Assembly (NCBI GenBank): GCA_038210655.1
Contig: JBBQWM010000027.1
Location: forward strand, 16,959 to 80,958
Direction of reading: 5' to 3'
Length of the DNA stretch: 64,000 nt
From: 54-19 sp038210655
GTDB lineage: Bacteria; Chloroflexota; Chloroflexia; Chloroheliales; Chloroheliaceae
The first letter of the stretch is position 1. Every line of letters begins with the position of its first letter. The notes under the pieces were generated by a model that worked only from the letters and a program-made list of their open reading frames with translations, was not told where the DNA came from and searched no databases. Shown here one piece after another: positions 52,179-61,656 of the stretch. Made by a program: the position numbers and the translations under genes.

Positions 52179-54521
52179 ATGTGGTCTCTCCAAAAAGCTT
52201 TTAACGACATACGGCGGCGCAAGATCAGGTCGATACTGACGATTACGGGAATTGTGATCGGAGTAGCCGGAATTGTAGCGATTGTAGCGACTGCCCGCAA
52301 CCTGGAACAGGCCCAGCGTTATAACTACGCTAATGCCAGCCAGGACGATATGCGCTGGTGGGTCTGGAACAATTCGGAGACGACCGAATACGCGCTGTCC
52401 CAGCTATCCAACATCGCCGAAGTGCAACGGCGGGCCAGCTATAGCACCAAATTTCGGGCCGGGCCGGAATGGTACGATCTGGTTTTTTACGGCTATGACG
52501 ACTATAGCAACGTGCGGGTCAACAAGATGGAGTTTGTGGAAGGGCGTGCGCCGGGTAAGGGCGAAGTAGCTTTTGAAGTGTCGGCCCGCGACTTGTTGCC
52601 CAATCTTAAGCTCGGTGACGAAGTGATCTACCGGGTTGGTTCTAACAATCAGGAAGCGCGGTTGACGATCAGTGGTTTTGCCCGTAGTCCTTCTTACCCT
52701 TCGGCGGCGATCCTCAACTTTACAGTCGCCTATGCCAGCGCTCCCGATGTGCGCCAGATGCTTGGTATTCCCGGCGAAAACGAAATTCTGCTCAAGATTT
52801 ACGATTTTGCCGCCCGCGATGAAACCCGTCGTCTGGCTGAAGATGTCTTTCGCAAGCGTAACCTTCAGTTTAGCAGCTATGTCGCCCGCGACCCGGAAAA
52901 CTACCTGGGTAAGCAGGAACTTGATACCTTAGTGCTGTTGTTACTGGTCTTTTCGGGGATCGGGCTGGTCATCAGTGGGTTTTTGGTTGCTAACACCCTC
53001 TCGGCTATTGTCGCCGAGCAGATGGGCGAGATCGGCACGCTCAAGGCTCTGGGCGCGGCGCGTTGGCAGGTGCTACAGGTCTATATTTTCGCGGCCCTGA
53101 TTTATGGGTTAATAGGGAGCATAATAGGCGTGCTGGCGGGTTTTTTGCTGGGCAAAGTGCTACTGACTTATTTGGGCAGCACCGTCAATTTTAACGTCGA
53201 TAGTTTCCTGTTTCAGCCGGAAGCGTTGGGGCTAGGGTTGCTGGTCGGGTTGGGTGTGACCTTAGTTGCGGCCCTGGTTCCGGCCTGGAGCGGTACGTCG
53301 CTCTCGGTGCGGCAAGCCCTTGCCAGCTATGGGATCAATTCGACCTATGGGCAGGGCTGGCTCGACCGATTGTTGGCCCGTCTCCGGCGCATCCCCCCAT
53401 TGGTGGCGCTTTCGCTGCGTAATCTGGCCCGCCGCAAAACCCGCAACCTGATAACCTTTGGGGTGGTAGCCCTTAGTTGCGCTGCTTTCCTGGCTGCTCA
53501 AAGCGCCTCGGCCTCGCTCGATGAGACGATCAGCGAGCTTTATGGCATCTATGGGGCGGACGGCTGGGTGCAGTTTAATTCGCGGCTCAATAGTGGCTTT
53601 GCCGACCGGCTTAAAACGGTCGATGGGGTGGTGATTTCCGAACCCTGGTCGCGGGGCCGGGCGACCGTGTTGGCTTCACGGGTCGATATGTGGGCCGTTC
53701 CCTACGATACTCAGCTTTACCAAAAGCCGGTCGTCGAGGGACGCTGGTATGGCTCCGGCGAGAACAACGTCGCGCTGGCGACCAAACTCTTGGCCCAGGC
53801 CAAAAATATTCGGGTGGGCGATACTATCGAGATTGAGGTCGGTCGGGTGCGCGACCAGTTGCTTATCATCGGCCTTTTGGAAGATAACAGCAAATATCTC
53901 GGCAGCACTTCGGCAGGCAAATTGTTTGTACCGCAGGATACCGGCGAACGGCTGTTGCGCCACCAGGGGTCGGCGGATTTCTTCTCGATTGAGTTGGCCC
54001 GCCACGACAAAGCTTTTGTCGATCAAACTATGACAGCTATCGAGAAGCGCTTCAAAGAGCAGGGGCCGAGTACCCTGGCTGCCTATAGCGATAAGGCCAG
54101 CGCCCAGCAAATTACGGGCATTCTTCAGGTGATGCTGTATGCAATGGTCGCCATTATCGCTCTGATCGGGGTGATTGGGGTGGTCAATACTTTGACCCTG
54201 AATGTGCTAGAGCGGCGGCGCGAGATCGGCATACTGCGCAGCATCGGCGGCTCGAACACCCGCTTAGTCCAAATCTTCCTGACCGAAGGGCTAATGCTAG
54301 GGTTGTTGGGTTTTATCTTTGGGTTGGCCCTGGGCTATCCGATGGCAAGCTTGCTGGTCGGCTTTATCGGTCAATCGGCTTTCCCTCTGACCTTCGTTTT
54401 CGACCCGCCCATGATCGGCCTGACCCTCTTATTCGCGCTTGGCCTGAGTGCCGGGGCCAGCCTCGGCCCGGCCCTCGGTGCGGCCCGCGTTCGTATCAGT
54501 AATACGATCAGGTATGATTGA
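52179..54521 (+). CDS. FtsX/MacB-family ABC transporter permease, double-module
   Basis: 780 residues. An N-terminal helix in IRRRKIRSILTITGIVIGVAG (the MacB/FtsX signature), a periplasmic domain (40-245), three helices with GEIGTLKALGAARWQVLQVYIFAALIYGLIGS near 280, then a second core: LRNLARRKTRNLITFGVVALSCAAF, a periplasmic part and MLYAMVAIIALIGVIGVVNTLTLNVLERRREIGILRSIGGS near 650. Such permeases work with an ATPase partner, but none is adjacent. It probably acts in lipid or peptide extrusion; substrate unknown. Confidence 0.9.
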   Translation: MWSLQKAFNDIRRRKIRSILTITGIVIGVAGIVAIVATARNLEQAQRYNYANASQDDMRWWVWNNSETTEYALSQLSNIAEVQRRASYSTKFRAGPEWYDLVFYGYDDYSNVRVNKMEFVEGRAPGKGEVAFEVSARDLLPNLKLGDEVIYRVGSNNQEARLTISGFARSPSYPSAAILNFTVAYASAPDVRQMLGIPGENEILLKIYDFAARDETRRLAEDVFRKRNLQFSSYVARDPENYLGKQELDTLVLLLLVFSGIGLVISGFLVANTLSAIVAEQMGEIGTLKALGAARWQVLQVYIFAALIYGLIGSIIGVLAGFLLGKVLLTYLGSTVNFNVDSFLFQPEALGLGLLVGLGVTLVAALVPAWSGTSLSVRQALASYGINSTYGQGWLDRLLARLRRIPPLVALSLRNLARRKTRNLITFGVVALSCAAFLAAQSASASLDETISELYGIYGADGWVQFNSRLNSGFADRLKTVDGVVISEPWSRGRATVLASRVDMWAVPYDTQLYQKPVVEGRWYGSGENNVALATKLLAQAKNIRVGDTIEIEVGRVRDQLLIIGLLEDNSKYLGSTSAGKLFVPQDTGERLLRHQGSADFFSIELARHDKAFVDQTMTAIEKRFKEQGPSTLAAYSDKASAQQITGILQVMLYAMVAIIALIGVIGVVNTLTLNVLERRREIGILRSIGGSNTRLVQIFLTEGLMLGLLGFIFGLALGYPMASLLVGFIGQSAFPLTFVFDPPMIGLTLLFALGLSAGASLGPALGAARVRISNTIRYD

Positions 54522-54600
54522 GGTATCAGGTATTAGGTATCAGGTATCAGGTATCAGGTAAGAACTAGCCCAAACCTGACACCTGATACCTGATACCTGT
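54521..54600. repeat. inverted AGGTATCAGGT-type repeats
   Basis: Four to five AGGTATCAGGT units at the left face the inverse units ACCTGATACCTGATACCTG at the right across about 20 bases. It lies between convergent genes and could serve as a two-way terminator. Confidence 0.75.
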
Positions 54601-54604
54601 ATAC

Positions 54605-55372
54605 TTATTCTTTCGGCTGACCGACGAAGACGGTGTAACCCGTTTCGAGGTCGGGCTGGGTCAGGCAGGTGAGACTGGCGGCGGCAACATCGGCGGGAGT
54701 GGGTAGTACCCCACCCTCGACTTCGGCGGCTACCTGCTCGACCAAATTGCGGTCTTTGCGCTTGAAAAGAGCGAACGCCCCTGTATCGCTGATAAGATGC
54801 CCGACCACGACTGCCAGCTTGACCCCGTGTTCGGCTAAGGCCGGTTGTAACGCCCGCAAGTCCTGTTCGGCCCGGTGTTTGGTAGAGGCTACCGGGGCAT
54901 AGCCAGGCAGCGTCTCGATTTCGCCCCAGCGATGCGCCCACAAACTGGTCAGGTAGATTACCCAACTTCCGGCAGGCATTAAGTTCGCTGCCAACGCTTC
55001 GTTTACCAGCGCCAGTTGCGAGTCCCGGTTGACCAGCATGGCGTAGTCCGGCCCTTTGTCGGTTTCCAATCCGCCTGCCGCATTTAACGTCAGCCCGTCC
55101 AGTCGCCCGAATTGAGCTTTGATCGCTGCATACATCGCCTGGCGGTCGGCAGCCTGGGTAATATCCGCCAGTAAGAGTAATATTTCGGCCCCGGTGGAGG
55201 CCAGTTCACGCCGGACTCGTTCGGCCCTGGCCTGCTTGGTCGCGTCCCGGAAGGTCACGACGACCTGTGCGCCTAGCCGAGCGGCCCGTAGCGCGACCGC
55301 CTTGCCGATGCCGCGTGTCCCGCCTGTCACCAGCACAACCTTACCAATTAAACTTTTCGGCTCCTGTTCCAA
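54605..55372 (-). CDS. short-chain dehydrogenase/reductase with YX6K active site
   Basis: 255 residues. The nucleotide motif is VLVTGGTRGIGKAVALRAARLGAQV near 10, with NAAGGLE (the NAG position) near 94. The active site reads IYLTS...GYAPVASTKHRAEQ: Tyr and Lys are six residues apart (YX6K), as in enoyl-ACP reductases, not YX3K. The protein may therefore be a FabI/FabL-like enzyme or a divergent oxidoreductase. It starts at TTG 55372 with AAAGG eight bases upstream. Confidence 0.82.
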   Translation of the reverse strand: MEQEPKSLIGKVVLVTGGTRGIGKAVALRAARLGAQVVVTFRDATKQARAERVRRELASTGAEILLLLADITQAADRQAMYAAIKAQFGRLDGLTLNAAGGLETDKGPDYAMLVNRDSQLALVNEALAANLMPAGSWVIYLTSLWAHRWGEIETLPGYAPVASTKHRAEQDLRALQPALAEHGVKLAVVVGHLISDTGAFALFKRKDRNLVEQVAAEVEGGVLPTPADVAAASLTCLTQPDLETGYTVFVGQPKE

Positions 55373-55405
55373 GTTTTACGCCTTTCTACACTTTGCCATT
55401 TTCTC

Positions 55406-55479
55406 TGTAAGAGCGAGCTTCTGCTTGCGATTGAAGGGACGGCTGAGTGTTCAATCGCGAGCAGAAGCTCGCTCCTACA
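55406..55479. repeat. TGTAGGAGCGAGC palindromic repeat, copy 2
   Basis: The inverted repeat pairs TGTAAGAGCGAGCTTCTGCT with AGCAGAAGCTCGCTCCTACA; it is a slightly diverged copy of that at 25316-25389 in the opposite orientation. Confidence 0.85.
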
Positions 55480-55504
55480 GGGGTCAATTACGCTATCTTT
55501 TGCT

Positions 55505-56065
55505 CTAAGCCTTTCCAGATTGAAATTCCGGCTCAAGTTCGATTGCCAGCCCGTCCGCCAGTCGATTGAACAGATTGGCGGTAGCGACCACAAAGGTCAA
55601 CTCCAAAAACTCGCCTTCGTCGTAAACCTCGCGGACTGCCGCAATCGTTTCGGGGCTGGCACTACTGCCGCGGGTTAGTTCTTCGGCATATTTTATTAGC
55701 AGCTTTTCTTTAGAGTTGAAAGCAGTGCTATCGAGTAATTGGCCTTCTTCCGCCAGCACTGCCGTGATTTGTGGTTCGGTCAGTCCAGCTTTGGCCCCGG
55801 CTACGGCGTGCCGTTCGAGGCAATAATGACAGCCGTTGACCCGACTAGCCGCCAGATAAGCCAGTTGTTTATAACGGGCTGGAACGCGCGTTCCCTCCGA
55901 CCCGGCGAAAGTCGCCAGGGCGATGGCCGGGCCTAACATTTGGGCCGAATGACCCAAGGCCAAAAAGAGATTGGCGACCGTCCCCCGACTTGCAATCATT
56001 CCGTCATAAAGCGTTCGTACTTCGCCCTGGGCTTCCTCGACCGTTACCAAATGCACATGCGCCAT
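55505..56065 (-). CDS. carboxymuconolactone-decarboxylase-family (AhpD-like) protein
   Basis: 186 residues, alpha-helical. The pattern GHSAQMLGPAIALATFA, RYKQLAYLAASRVNGCHYCLERHAVAGAKAGL near 85 with the redox CxxC and downstream His, and the EELTRGSSASPETIAAVREVYDEGEFLELTFVVATANLFNRL region are those of AhpD/CMD proteins, which use the CxxC cysteines in peroxide removal. AAGGAGCTAAAAA precedes the ATG. Substrate not assigned. Confidence 0.88.
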   Translation of the reverse strand: MAHVHLVTVEEAQGEVRTLYDGMIASRGTVANLFLALGHSAQMLGPAIALATFAGSEGTRVPARYKQLAYLAASRVNGCHYCLERHAVAGAKAGLTEPQITAVLAEEGQLLDSTAFNSKEKLLIKYAEELTRGSSASPETIAAVREVYDEGEFLELTFVVATANLFNRLADGLAIELEPEFQSGKA

Positions 56066-56269
56066 TTTTTAGCTCCTTATAATTAACAGGCATATTAAAC
56101 TGCTTTTTGCCGGTAGTATACGGCAAAAGTCGGCAGATGGCACATCAAAGGGAGTTCGGATGATAGGAATAGTGAACAAGCAAAAGAGCCGCGTTTGTGG
56201 CACAATAGTAAGCCTGGAAGGGAGTAAGCTTATTCTAGCATTAGAGTTAACTGCTAAAAGCCAACAGTT

Positions 56270-58003
56270 ATGCTAAAACTAACCCATGTGCAGGCCCGCC
56301 TTCATATTAAGGCTGGTCGAGCAACTGTAAAACAGATGGAACCGACTTTGCTGGAAGACCGCCAACGGGCCGAAGCGGTGATGGCTATCTTTCGGCAAGC
56401 GCTAGAGGCGGGCCTCAACCGCGATGAGCTTTATGCTCGTTTGAGCGAACATAGCGGTGTGCGGCTCGATTATCGTGAAATTGATGGCCTCGCTAAAGTA
56501 ATTTGCGATAGTTTTGCTGCTTTTGAGCCGCTAGTCGGTGGTCACTGGTCTTCCCAAGCTGGAACGGGCCAGATTAGTCAGCCGGGAACGGGAACCGAAA
56601 ATCAGGCTGATGCTGAAAATAGGGTGGCTGAGGACGAGCTTGAGACAGGTGAAGATGGAGCGGACTTAGATGATGATGACGCTTCCTTAGAATTAGAAGC
56701 TGAACACCGCCCCTTGACCGCTTTTCGGCTGGCAGTCTGGCGTGAGGTCGCCCGCCCTGAGAATTATCCATTCCGGCAGACCGGCCTATCGTTTACCCTC
56801 AAGCCGGGTGTCCAGAATTTGCGACGGGCGGTGGCGACCTACGATGAGGAATTGTTGGCAAGCTTGTTGCCTTTGCCCCGGCGGGTCGGGCTGTTGCAAA
56901 AGGCTGCCGCCGAAACTGGCTATATCCTGGCGAAACCGCCGGAGAATGCTAAGGCGGTTGGTGATTTGCTATTTGGCGATTTGCCGGGCCGTCATCGATT
57001 GGTGGCGCTTAGTTCGGACTTGAATGTCGAGAATTTGCTCAACCGTTACAATATAGAGGTATTGCGGGGGGTGCTATATCTCGCGCCCCGACTGAAGATC
57101 GTGGTGCGTGATAAATATAAGGATTTGTTCAAGTATATCAAGCTGTTTGGACTGATGCACGAAGTCCGACCTCTATCGCGCCATAAATCGAATACGAGCG
57201 GTATTGTAACCGAGGGTGAACTAGGCGGTTACGAAATTTTGCTGGAAGGGGCCGCTTCGCCTTTTCTGGCCCGCTCCGACCGGCGTTACGGCTTGCAGTT
57301 TGCCAAATTTCTACCAGCCTTGCTGCTATGCGAGGCGGATTGGGACCTAGAAGCTGAACTGGTTTTGAACTTTGCGCCTCGTCCGGGCGGCAAGGAGCAG
57401 CCAACCGCCGGAAGCGGGATTGTCTATCGGCTAGGGCCACAGCCCCATTTGCGGAGCCATTTCAAGGGTAGTGGTGAATTTGATAGTCTTTTGGAGGAAA
57501 GTCTGGCGGCGGCCTTCGAGAAACGCTTCAAAACCACCACTCGACCGCCTATTCCCGACCCAACCGCCGACCCGCTGCCGCAAACGGAGGCGACCCCCAA
57601 GACCAAAAGCCGTAAACGCAAACCACCTCCCAACCCGGAAGAACGCAAGGGCTGGCGCATCTTGCGCGAAGATCGGATCATCAACGTCTTTGATACCGTG
57701 ATGATCCCCGATTTTGCCTTCGAGCATAGCGACGGACGGCGGGCCTTGCTCGAAGTGGTCGGCTTTTGGGAGCGTGGCTACCTGGAACGCAAAATTGCCA
57801 AACTGAACCGGGCCGGACGCACCGATTTTATCGTACTGGTCAGCGAACGGACGCGCTGTGGGCGGGAGAATTTTTTGGTCAAGGGTCAGGAACCGCCCTA
57901 TCAGCTTATTTTCTTCAAAGGTACGCCCCGACTTGGCCCCATAATGGAGGCGCTTGAGCGTTGCGCCGTCCCTGCCACCACCCCTGCCGAGGAGCAGCTC
58001 TGA
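56270..58003 (+). CDS. DUF790 (Bax1-type) nuclease-like protein
   Basis: 577 residues. N-terminal DUF790 start LTHVQARLHIKAGRATVKQMEPTLLEDRQRAEAVMAIFRQALEAGLNRDELYARL; an acidic insert (about 95-150) that is longer than usual; a central beta/alpha core (LVALSSDLNVENLLNRYNIEVLRGVLYLAPRLKIVVR). The C-terminal nuclease part has VMIPDFAFEHSDGRRALLEVVGFWERGYLERKIAKL (D and E-x-V of the PD-(D/E)xK type). Bax1 pairs with XPB helicase in archaea; no helicase gene adjoins it. The function here is inferred as DNA repair. Confidence 0.85.
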   Translation: MLKLTHVQARLHIKAGRATVKQMEPTLLEDRQRAEAVMAIFRQALEAGLNRDELYARLSEHSGVRLDYREIDGLAKVICDSFAAFEPLVGGHWSSQAGTGQISQPGTGTENQADAENRVAEDELETGEDGADLDDDDASLELEAEHRPLTAFRLAVWREVARPENYPFRQTGLSFTLKPGVQNLRRAVATYDEELLASLLPLPRRVGLLQKAAAETGYILAKPPENAKAVGDLLFGDLPGRHRLVALSSDLNVENLLNRYNIEVLRGVLYLAPRLKIVVRDKYKDLFKYIKLFGLMHEVRPLSRHKSNTSGIVTEGELGGYEILLEGAASPFLARSDRRYGLQFAKFLPALLLCEADWDLEAELVLNFAPRPGGKEQPTAGSGIVYRLGPQPHLRSHFKGSGEFDSLLEESLAAAFEKRFKTTTRPPIPDPTADPLPQTEATPKTKSRKRKPPPNPEERKGWRILREDRIINVFDTVMIPDFAFEHSDGRRALLEVVGFWERGYLERKIAKLNRAGRTDFIVLVSERTRCGRENFLVKGQEPPYQLIFFKGTPRLGPIMEALERCAVPATTPAEEQL

Positions 58004-58199
58004 TCTTATCTATCGGAAGACATTGTTGGCGAATTCGGTTTTAGACTCAACTACTGGCTGGAAGCAAACCTATTTTGCATCTCCACCATACGGGTTTGAT
58101 CCACAACCCGTCTGAGGACAGTTCAATCAGTAATACTTGGTCATCCTTGCTTAGATTGGGATACTCACTACATCCTATCAACTCGACATACATTGGGGT

Positions 58200-58787
58200 T
58201 TACCACACTTTTGGGGTGTAAGGATAAAGCCACAATGTAACCTGCAACACAACTGACTTGAACCAGGCTTGGTACATCTTTTCCACTTCCTCAGCATTGT
58301 GACCTTTATTTGCTAGAAAAGGCCGAATAGTGGCGGTGATAGGATAGATAAAAGCCGTCATGTAACGCATCTCAATGAAGTTTACTGATTGCACCTGGTC
58401 AGTTTGGTTCTTCTTGGTTAGATGGCGCAACCCTATTTCGTACTGGTAATTGAGCCAATTCTGGTCGTAGGGTCGGGTGCAGGTGTCCACGATCCAGTGG
58501 GCGAAACGTTGACGCACCCGTTGAAGATAATTTGGTATAGGTTCACCTTGTGGGGTAGAAAAATAAGCCAGTAAATGCGGATGGGCGGCCACAAAGCCAT
58601 ACCACACCTCTAAAACTTGGTCGGTCTGGTCGCTCAATACCTTACCAGCCAGTTTCAAATACTGCTCATCTTCTTCACCAAATAGCACCGTCTGCTTTAG
58701 AGCTTCAAACTCTGAGACACTAATAGGTGAAGTCATTAGTGTACCCGAAGCGTAGGTATAACCTGGAGTAGTCATTTCATTACTCAT
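58200..58787 (-). CDS. protoglobin-type haem protein
   Basis: 195 residues, a single protoglobin fold: LEVWYGFVAAHPHLLAYFSTPQGEPIPNYLQRVRQRFAHWIVDTC, the proximal His in YEIGLRHLTKKNQTDQ near 125, and FIEMRYMTAFIYPITATIRPFLANKGHNAEEVEKMYQAWFKSVVLQVTLWLYPY. It has no signalling domain. Protoglobins bind O2, CO or NO; the task here is unknown. ATG 58787 with AAGGAAAAG upstream is preferred to the frame start at 58853. It is divergent from the LysR gene. Confidence 0.88.
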   Translation of the reverse strand: MSNEMTTPGYTYASGTLMTSPISVSEFEALKQTVLFGEEDEQYLKLAGKVLSDQTDQVLEVWYGFVAAHPHLLAYFSTPQGEPIPNYLQRVRQRFAHWIVDTCTRPYDQNWLNYQYEIGLRHLTKKNQTDQVQSVNFIEMRYMTAFIYPITATIRPFLANKGHNAEEVEKMYQAWFKSVVLQVTLWLYPYTPKVW

Positions 58788-58958
58788 TATAATGCTTTTC
58801 CTTTCGTGAATAAAATTGAAATAGCTTAGGTAGCTAAAGTTTTCGCTTGACATATGGAGGGTATCACTTGTATGATTATAAGTCCAATACCTGCTAATTC
58901 TGCAAGCTATAACTTATAATTATAATAATAAGGATATAAGTGGTAAGGAGAATATCTA
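58788..58958. promoter_or_regulatory. divergent region between protoglobin and LysR genes
   Basis: The AT-rich 171 bp contains a perfect TTATAATTATAA palindrome (58914-58925) and further ATTATAAG repeats. This is the usual place for LysR binding. I cannot identify a T-N11-A motif with confidence. Confidence 0.4.
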
Positions 58959-59843
58959 ATGGAACTGCGCCATCTGACTTATTTGTTGAGTGTAGTTGAG
59001 GAAGGTAGTTTTACACGAGCCGCCGAAAAACTCTATGTTTCACAACCGGCCTTATCTCAGCAAATAAAACAGTTAGAAGATGAGCTAGGTACGCCGGTTT
59101 TAGATCGCGCGGGGCGACGTGTTCGGTTGAACGCCGCCGGTGAAATCTTTGTAATGCACGCTCGGCGCGTTTTTCAGGAATTAGACGAAGCAAAAATAGC
59201 TCTCCAAGAGTTACAAGAATTACAACGCGGTTCCCTGCGAGTTGGCATTGTTCAGACTGTCAATGCCTATTTAATACCACCAGTGGTCGCCCGTTTTACG
59301 GAAGCTTATCCTTTGATCCAATTGGAGATTGAAGAACTGGCGGCTGGAGAAATAGAACAAGCTCTGAGAGAAGGTTTAGTGCAGCTGGGCGTAAGTTTTA
59401 TTCCGCCCACCGAAGAAGGTTTGGAATACGAAGAGCTTTTCAATGAAGAACTGGTGCTAGTAATCGGTGAAAAACATGCTATGGCGAATTGCGTGGAAAT
59501 TGAGGTTTCAAAGTTAAACGGTTTTCCTCTGGTGCTGCTTCCCAAGAGCTATTGTACCCGACGGCTATGGGAAGAATGTAGTCAGAAGGCTGGTATTCAA
59601 GCGCGGGTAGTGGTCGAAATGAATACTATAGGAGCAATTCTGAGTACTATACGGCAAACTAAAGCTGGTACTATTTTACCCCGTCTTGCTTTGCAACAAC
59701 CGTACTCACAAGGCTTAATCGGAGTACAGTTATGTAATCCAACCCCACGCCGGACAGTGGGTTTGTTATGGCGACGTAATGCTTATCGTTGTAGAGCAAG
59801 TCAAGTTTTTTCGCAGTTCTTAAATGAAGTTATTTTACCTTAA
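58959..59843 (+). CDS. LysR-family transcription regulator
   Basis: 294 residues. N-terminal winged HTH: MELRHLTYLLSVVEEGSFTRAAEKLYVSQPALSQQIKQLEDELGTPVLDRAGRRVRLNAAGE. The effector domain (about 90-294) has LRVGIVQTVNAYLIPPVVARFTEAYPLIQLEIEEL and the later LPRLALQQPYSQ. Its place next to the protoglobin gene, read in the opposite direction, suggests that it controls that gene; this is the standard LysR arrangement. The effector is unknown. Confidence 0.92.
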   Translation: MELRHLTYLLSVVEEGSFTRAAEKLYVSQPALSQQIKQLEDELGTPVLDRAGRRVRLNAAGEIFVMHARRVFQELDEAKIALQELQELQRGSLRVGIVQTVNAYLIPPVVARFTEAYPLIQLEIEELAAGEIEQALREGLVQLGVSFIPPTEEGLEYEELFNEELVLVIGEKHAMANCVEIEVSKLNGFPLVLLPKSYCTRRLWEECSQKAGIQARVVVEMNTIGAILSTIRQTKAGTILPRLALQQPYSQGLIGVQLCNPTPRRTVGLLWRRNAYRCRASQVFSQFLNEVILP

Positions 59844-60177
59844 TAAATTTAGCATTTAGCTAATTTTAGGTTGTCAAAGCCTAGTGAAAAAGCACCAAGC
59901 TTTTGTTAATTGCTGCTTTAACATAACTACACAGACCGGGCGACCACAAGGGTCGCCCCTACCCAAATTCGTTGTAGGGGCGACCCTTGTGGTCGCCCAA
60001 AGTAGGTAAGCTGAGTGGTTACGCTTTAACAAAGAATGGCCTCTTTTCATAAAAAAACGACTCTTAAAACCTCCTACAATTCTTTCTAGTCAATATATAC
60101 CTCGTTGTAGTAGGACTATTTAGCTTACGTGCTAGGACGGTGTAGTATTTTGATAAAACGTTTGTTGTGTTAATAAA
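59844..60177. other. intergenic region with composite repeat, between convergent genes
   Basis: The composite repeat at 59922-60022 fills one third of this gap. AAAAAGCACCAAGCTTTTGTT near 59886 is a short hairpin that could terminate the LysR gene. No gene is visible. Confidence 0.45.
59922..60022. repeat. composite palindromic element (101 bp), second copy
   Basis: Bounded by CATAACTACACAG and CTGAGTGGTTAC. The inner GGGCGACCACAAGGGTCGCCC module and its inverse are separated by CCAAATTCGTTG, the inverted form of the centre found in the equal-length element at 3117-3217. Confidence 0.85.
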
Positions 60178-61656
60178 TTACAGTTCCGTAACGGCCTGCC
60201 GATATTTAGCAATGGCTTCCTTGAGATGGCCTTTGTCGTAATGAGCATAAATTTGCTTGGTGGTAGTGGGGCTGGCATGGCCTAAAATATCCTGTACTTC
60301 ACTAAGCTGCGCCCCGGCATTTAAGAGAGTGGTTGCCAGATTATGCCTGAAATCGTGGGGTTTAACCTGTACTCCCAAACGAGTGGCAAACTTTTGGACG
60401 GCCAGCCAGATCGTGCGTAACCCGGCTCGATAATTCTTCCCTTTCGCTCCTGGCTTTCTTTGGTCGCGACCCCGGTGATGCTGGATAAAAAGAGGCTGAT
60501 AACCGTCCTCACCCCTTAGAGCAAGGTAGTCCGAGATAGCTTGTAAGGTGGGCCGGTCAAAATAGACCATTCGTTCCTTTTGACCCTTCCCGGTTATAAG
60601 TACCTCATATACGCCTGACGGTTCGCTGGCACTATTGATATTCGATTGATTAGCTAGAGATATTTGGGAGTTAGGGATTTCTCCTTTTCCTTTTGGTAGA
60701 GTGGTTAAGAACAGCTCAAGCAGGTGACTTGCTATATCCTCCCGGTTAAGATTGGCTACCTCGTGACGACGCATTCCGGTGGCGAAGAGGGTCAGGATAA
60801 TGGCCCGGTCTCGTAATTCTTCGAGTTGTCGCCGCTGGATTTCGGCTGGGTTGGTGGGGCTACCTTTACTATTGCTTTTGCCGGTCTGTGAGTTGGTGGC
60901 AGTTTGGTTGGCAGAGCTACTAACGACAGCAGACTCGGTGGAACTGCCCGCCTCTTTTTCTCTTTCGCTTGAACTCTTTTGGTCGGCTGAACACGGAACG
61001 GGATGCGTAGCAGTATTCAGGCCATTACTACCAGTTTGCAAAGCCAGCCGGGCTACTGCTTCGACCTGCTTACCGCGAATACGGGGGGTCTTGTAAGAAG
61101 CCCGCCCTCTAAGCTGCCGTAGCCCGGCCACCATCTCCTGGTACTGGCAGCCACCCGGAGTGAGGCGACGACGGGCAAGAAAGGCAAAGAGGTTGCGTGG
61201 CCCGGCCAGGTTGTTGTCAATCGTAATTCTGGCTTGCCGACCATATTGCTCCACCTGCCAGCCATAAAAATCTTCCAGGATTAGCGGGTCTAAAGCGGTG
61301 ATAGCTAACTCGGTCGGTTCACCACGTTTGGTGCTATACACAAACCACATAAAGCGGCGACAACCCTTGCGGTAACTTCGGGCGGTTTCGAGACTGCGAC
61401 CTTGCAAAGTTTTCAAGAACATGCTAATGCCACAAGCTATACTAACTGTTGTTGGGACAATGGCACTTGGAAGGTGAGTGTCATCGGCTACACGGGAAGA
61501 CCCAGCCGCCCTCACCCTAGCCTGCTCGTATTGGGCCAACTGTTGCTGCCCAATAACTTCCCAATGTTTAAGTAGCTCTAACTGGTCTTCTTCAACTAGC
61601 TCAACCGGGTTAGGCTTTGCTGGTTCTTGGTTATCACTTTGAGCTTGAGAATTCAT
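60178..61656 (-). CDS. tyrosine recombinase (XerC/XerD-like integrase), long form
   Basis: 492 residues. N-terminal core-binding domain (about 70-175; SMFLKTLQGRSLETARSYRKGCRRFMWFVY). A Ser/Asn/Lys-rich insertion (about 225-280) separates it from the catalytic domain. Catalytic residues appear complete: R in ATGMRRHEVANLN, K in VLITGKGQKERMV, H and R in HDFRHNLATTLL, H in LGHASPTTTKQIYAHY and the nucleophile Tyr in QIYAHY. The strong inverted repeat 61874-61917 is 220 bases upstream. It may belong to a mobile element together with the truncated NB-ARC gene, or be a stray recombinase. Confidence 0.92.
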   Translation of the reverse strand: MNSQAQSDNQEPAKPNPVELVEEDQLELLKHWEVIGQQQLAQYEQARVRAAGSSRVADDTHLPSAIVPTTVSIACGISMFLKTLQGRSLETARSYRKGCRRFMWFVYSTKRGEPTELAITALDPLILEDFYGWQVEQYGRQARITIDNNLAGPRNLFAFLARRRLTPGGCQYQEMVAGLRQLRGRASYKTPRIRGKQVEAVARLALQTGSNGLNTATHPVPCSADQKSSSEREKEAGSSTESAVVSSSANQTATNSQTGKSNSKGSPTNPAEIQRRQLEELRDRAIILTLFATGMRRHEVANLNREDIASHLLELFLTTLPKGKGEIPNSQISLANQSNINSASEPSGVYEVLITGKGQKERMVYFDRPTLQAISDYLALRGEDGYQPLFIQHHRGRDQRKPGAKGKNYRAGLRTIWLAVQKFATRLGVQVKPHDFRHNLATTLLNAGAQLSEVQDILGHASPTTTKQIYAHYDKGHLKEAIAKYRQAVTEL

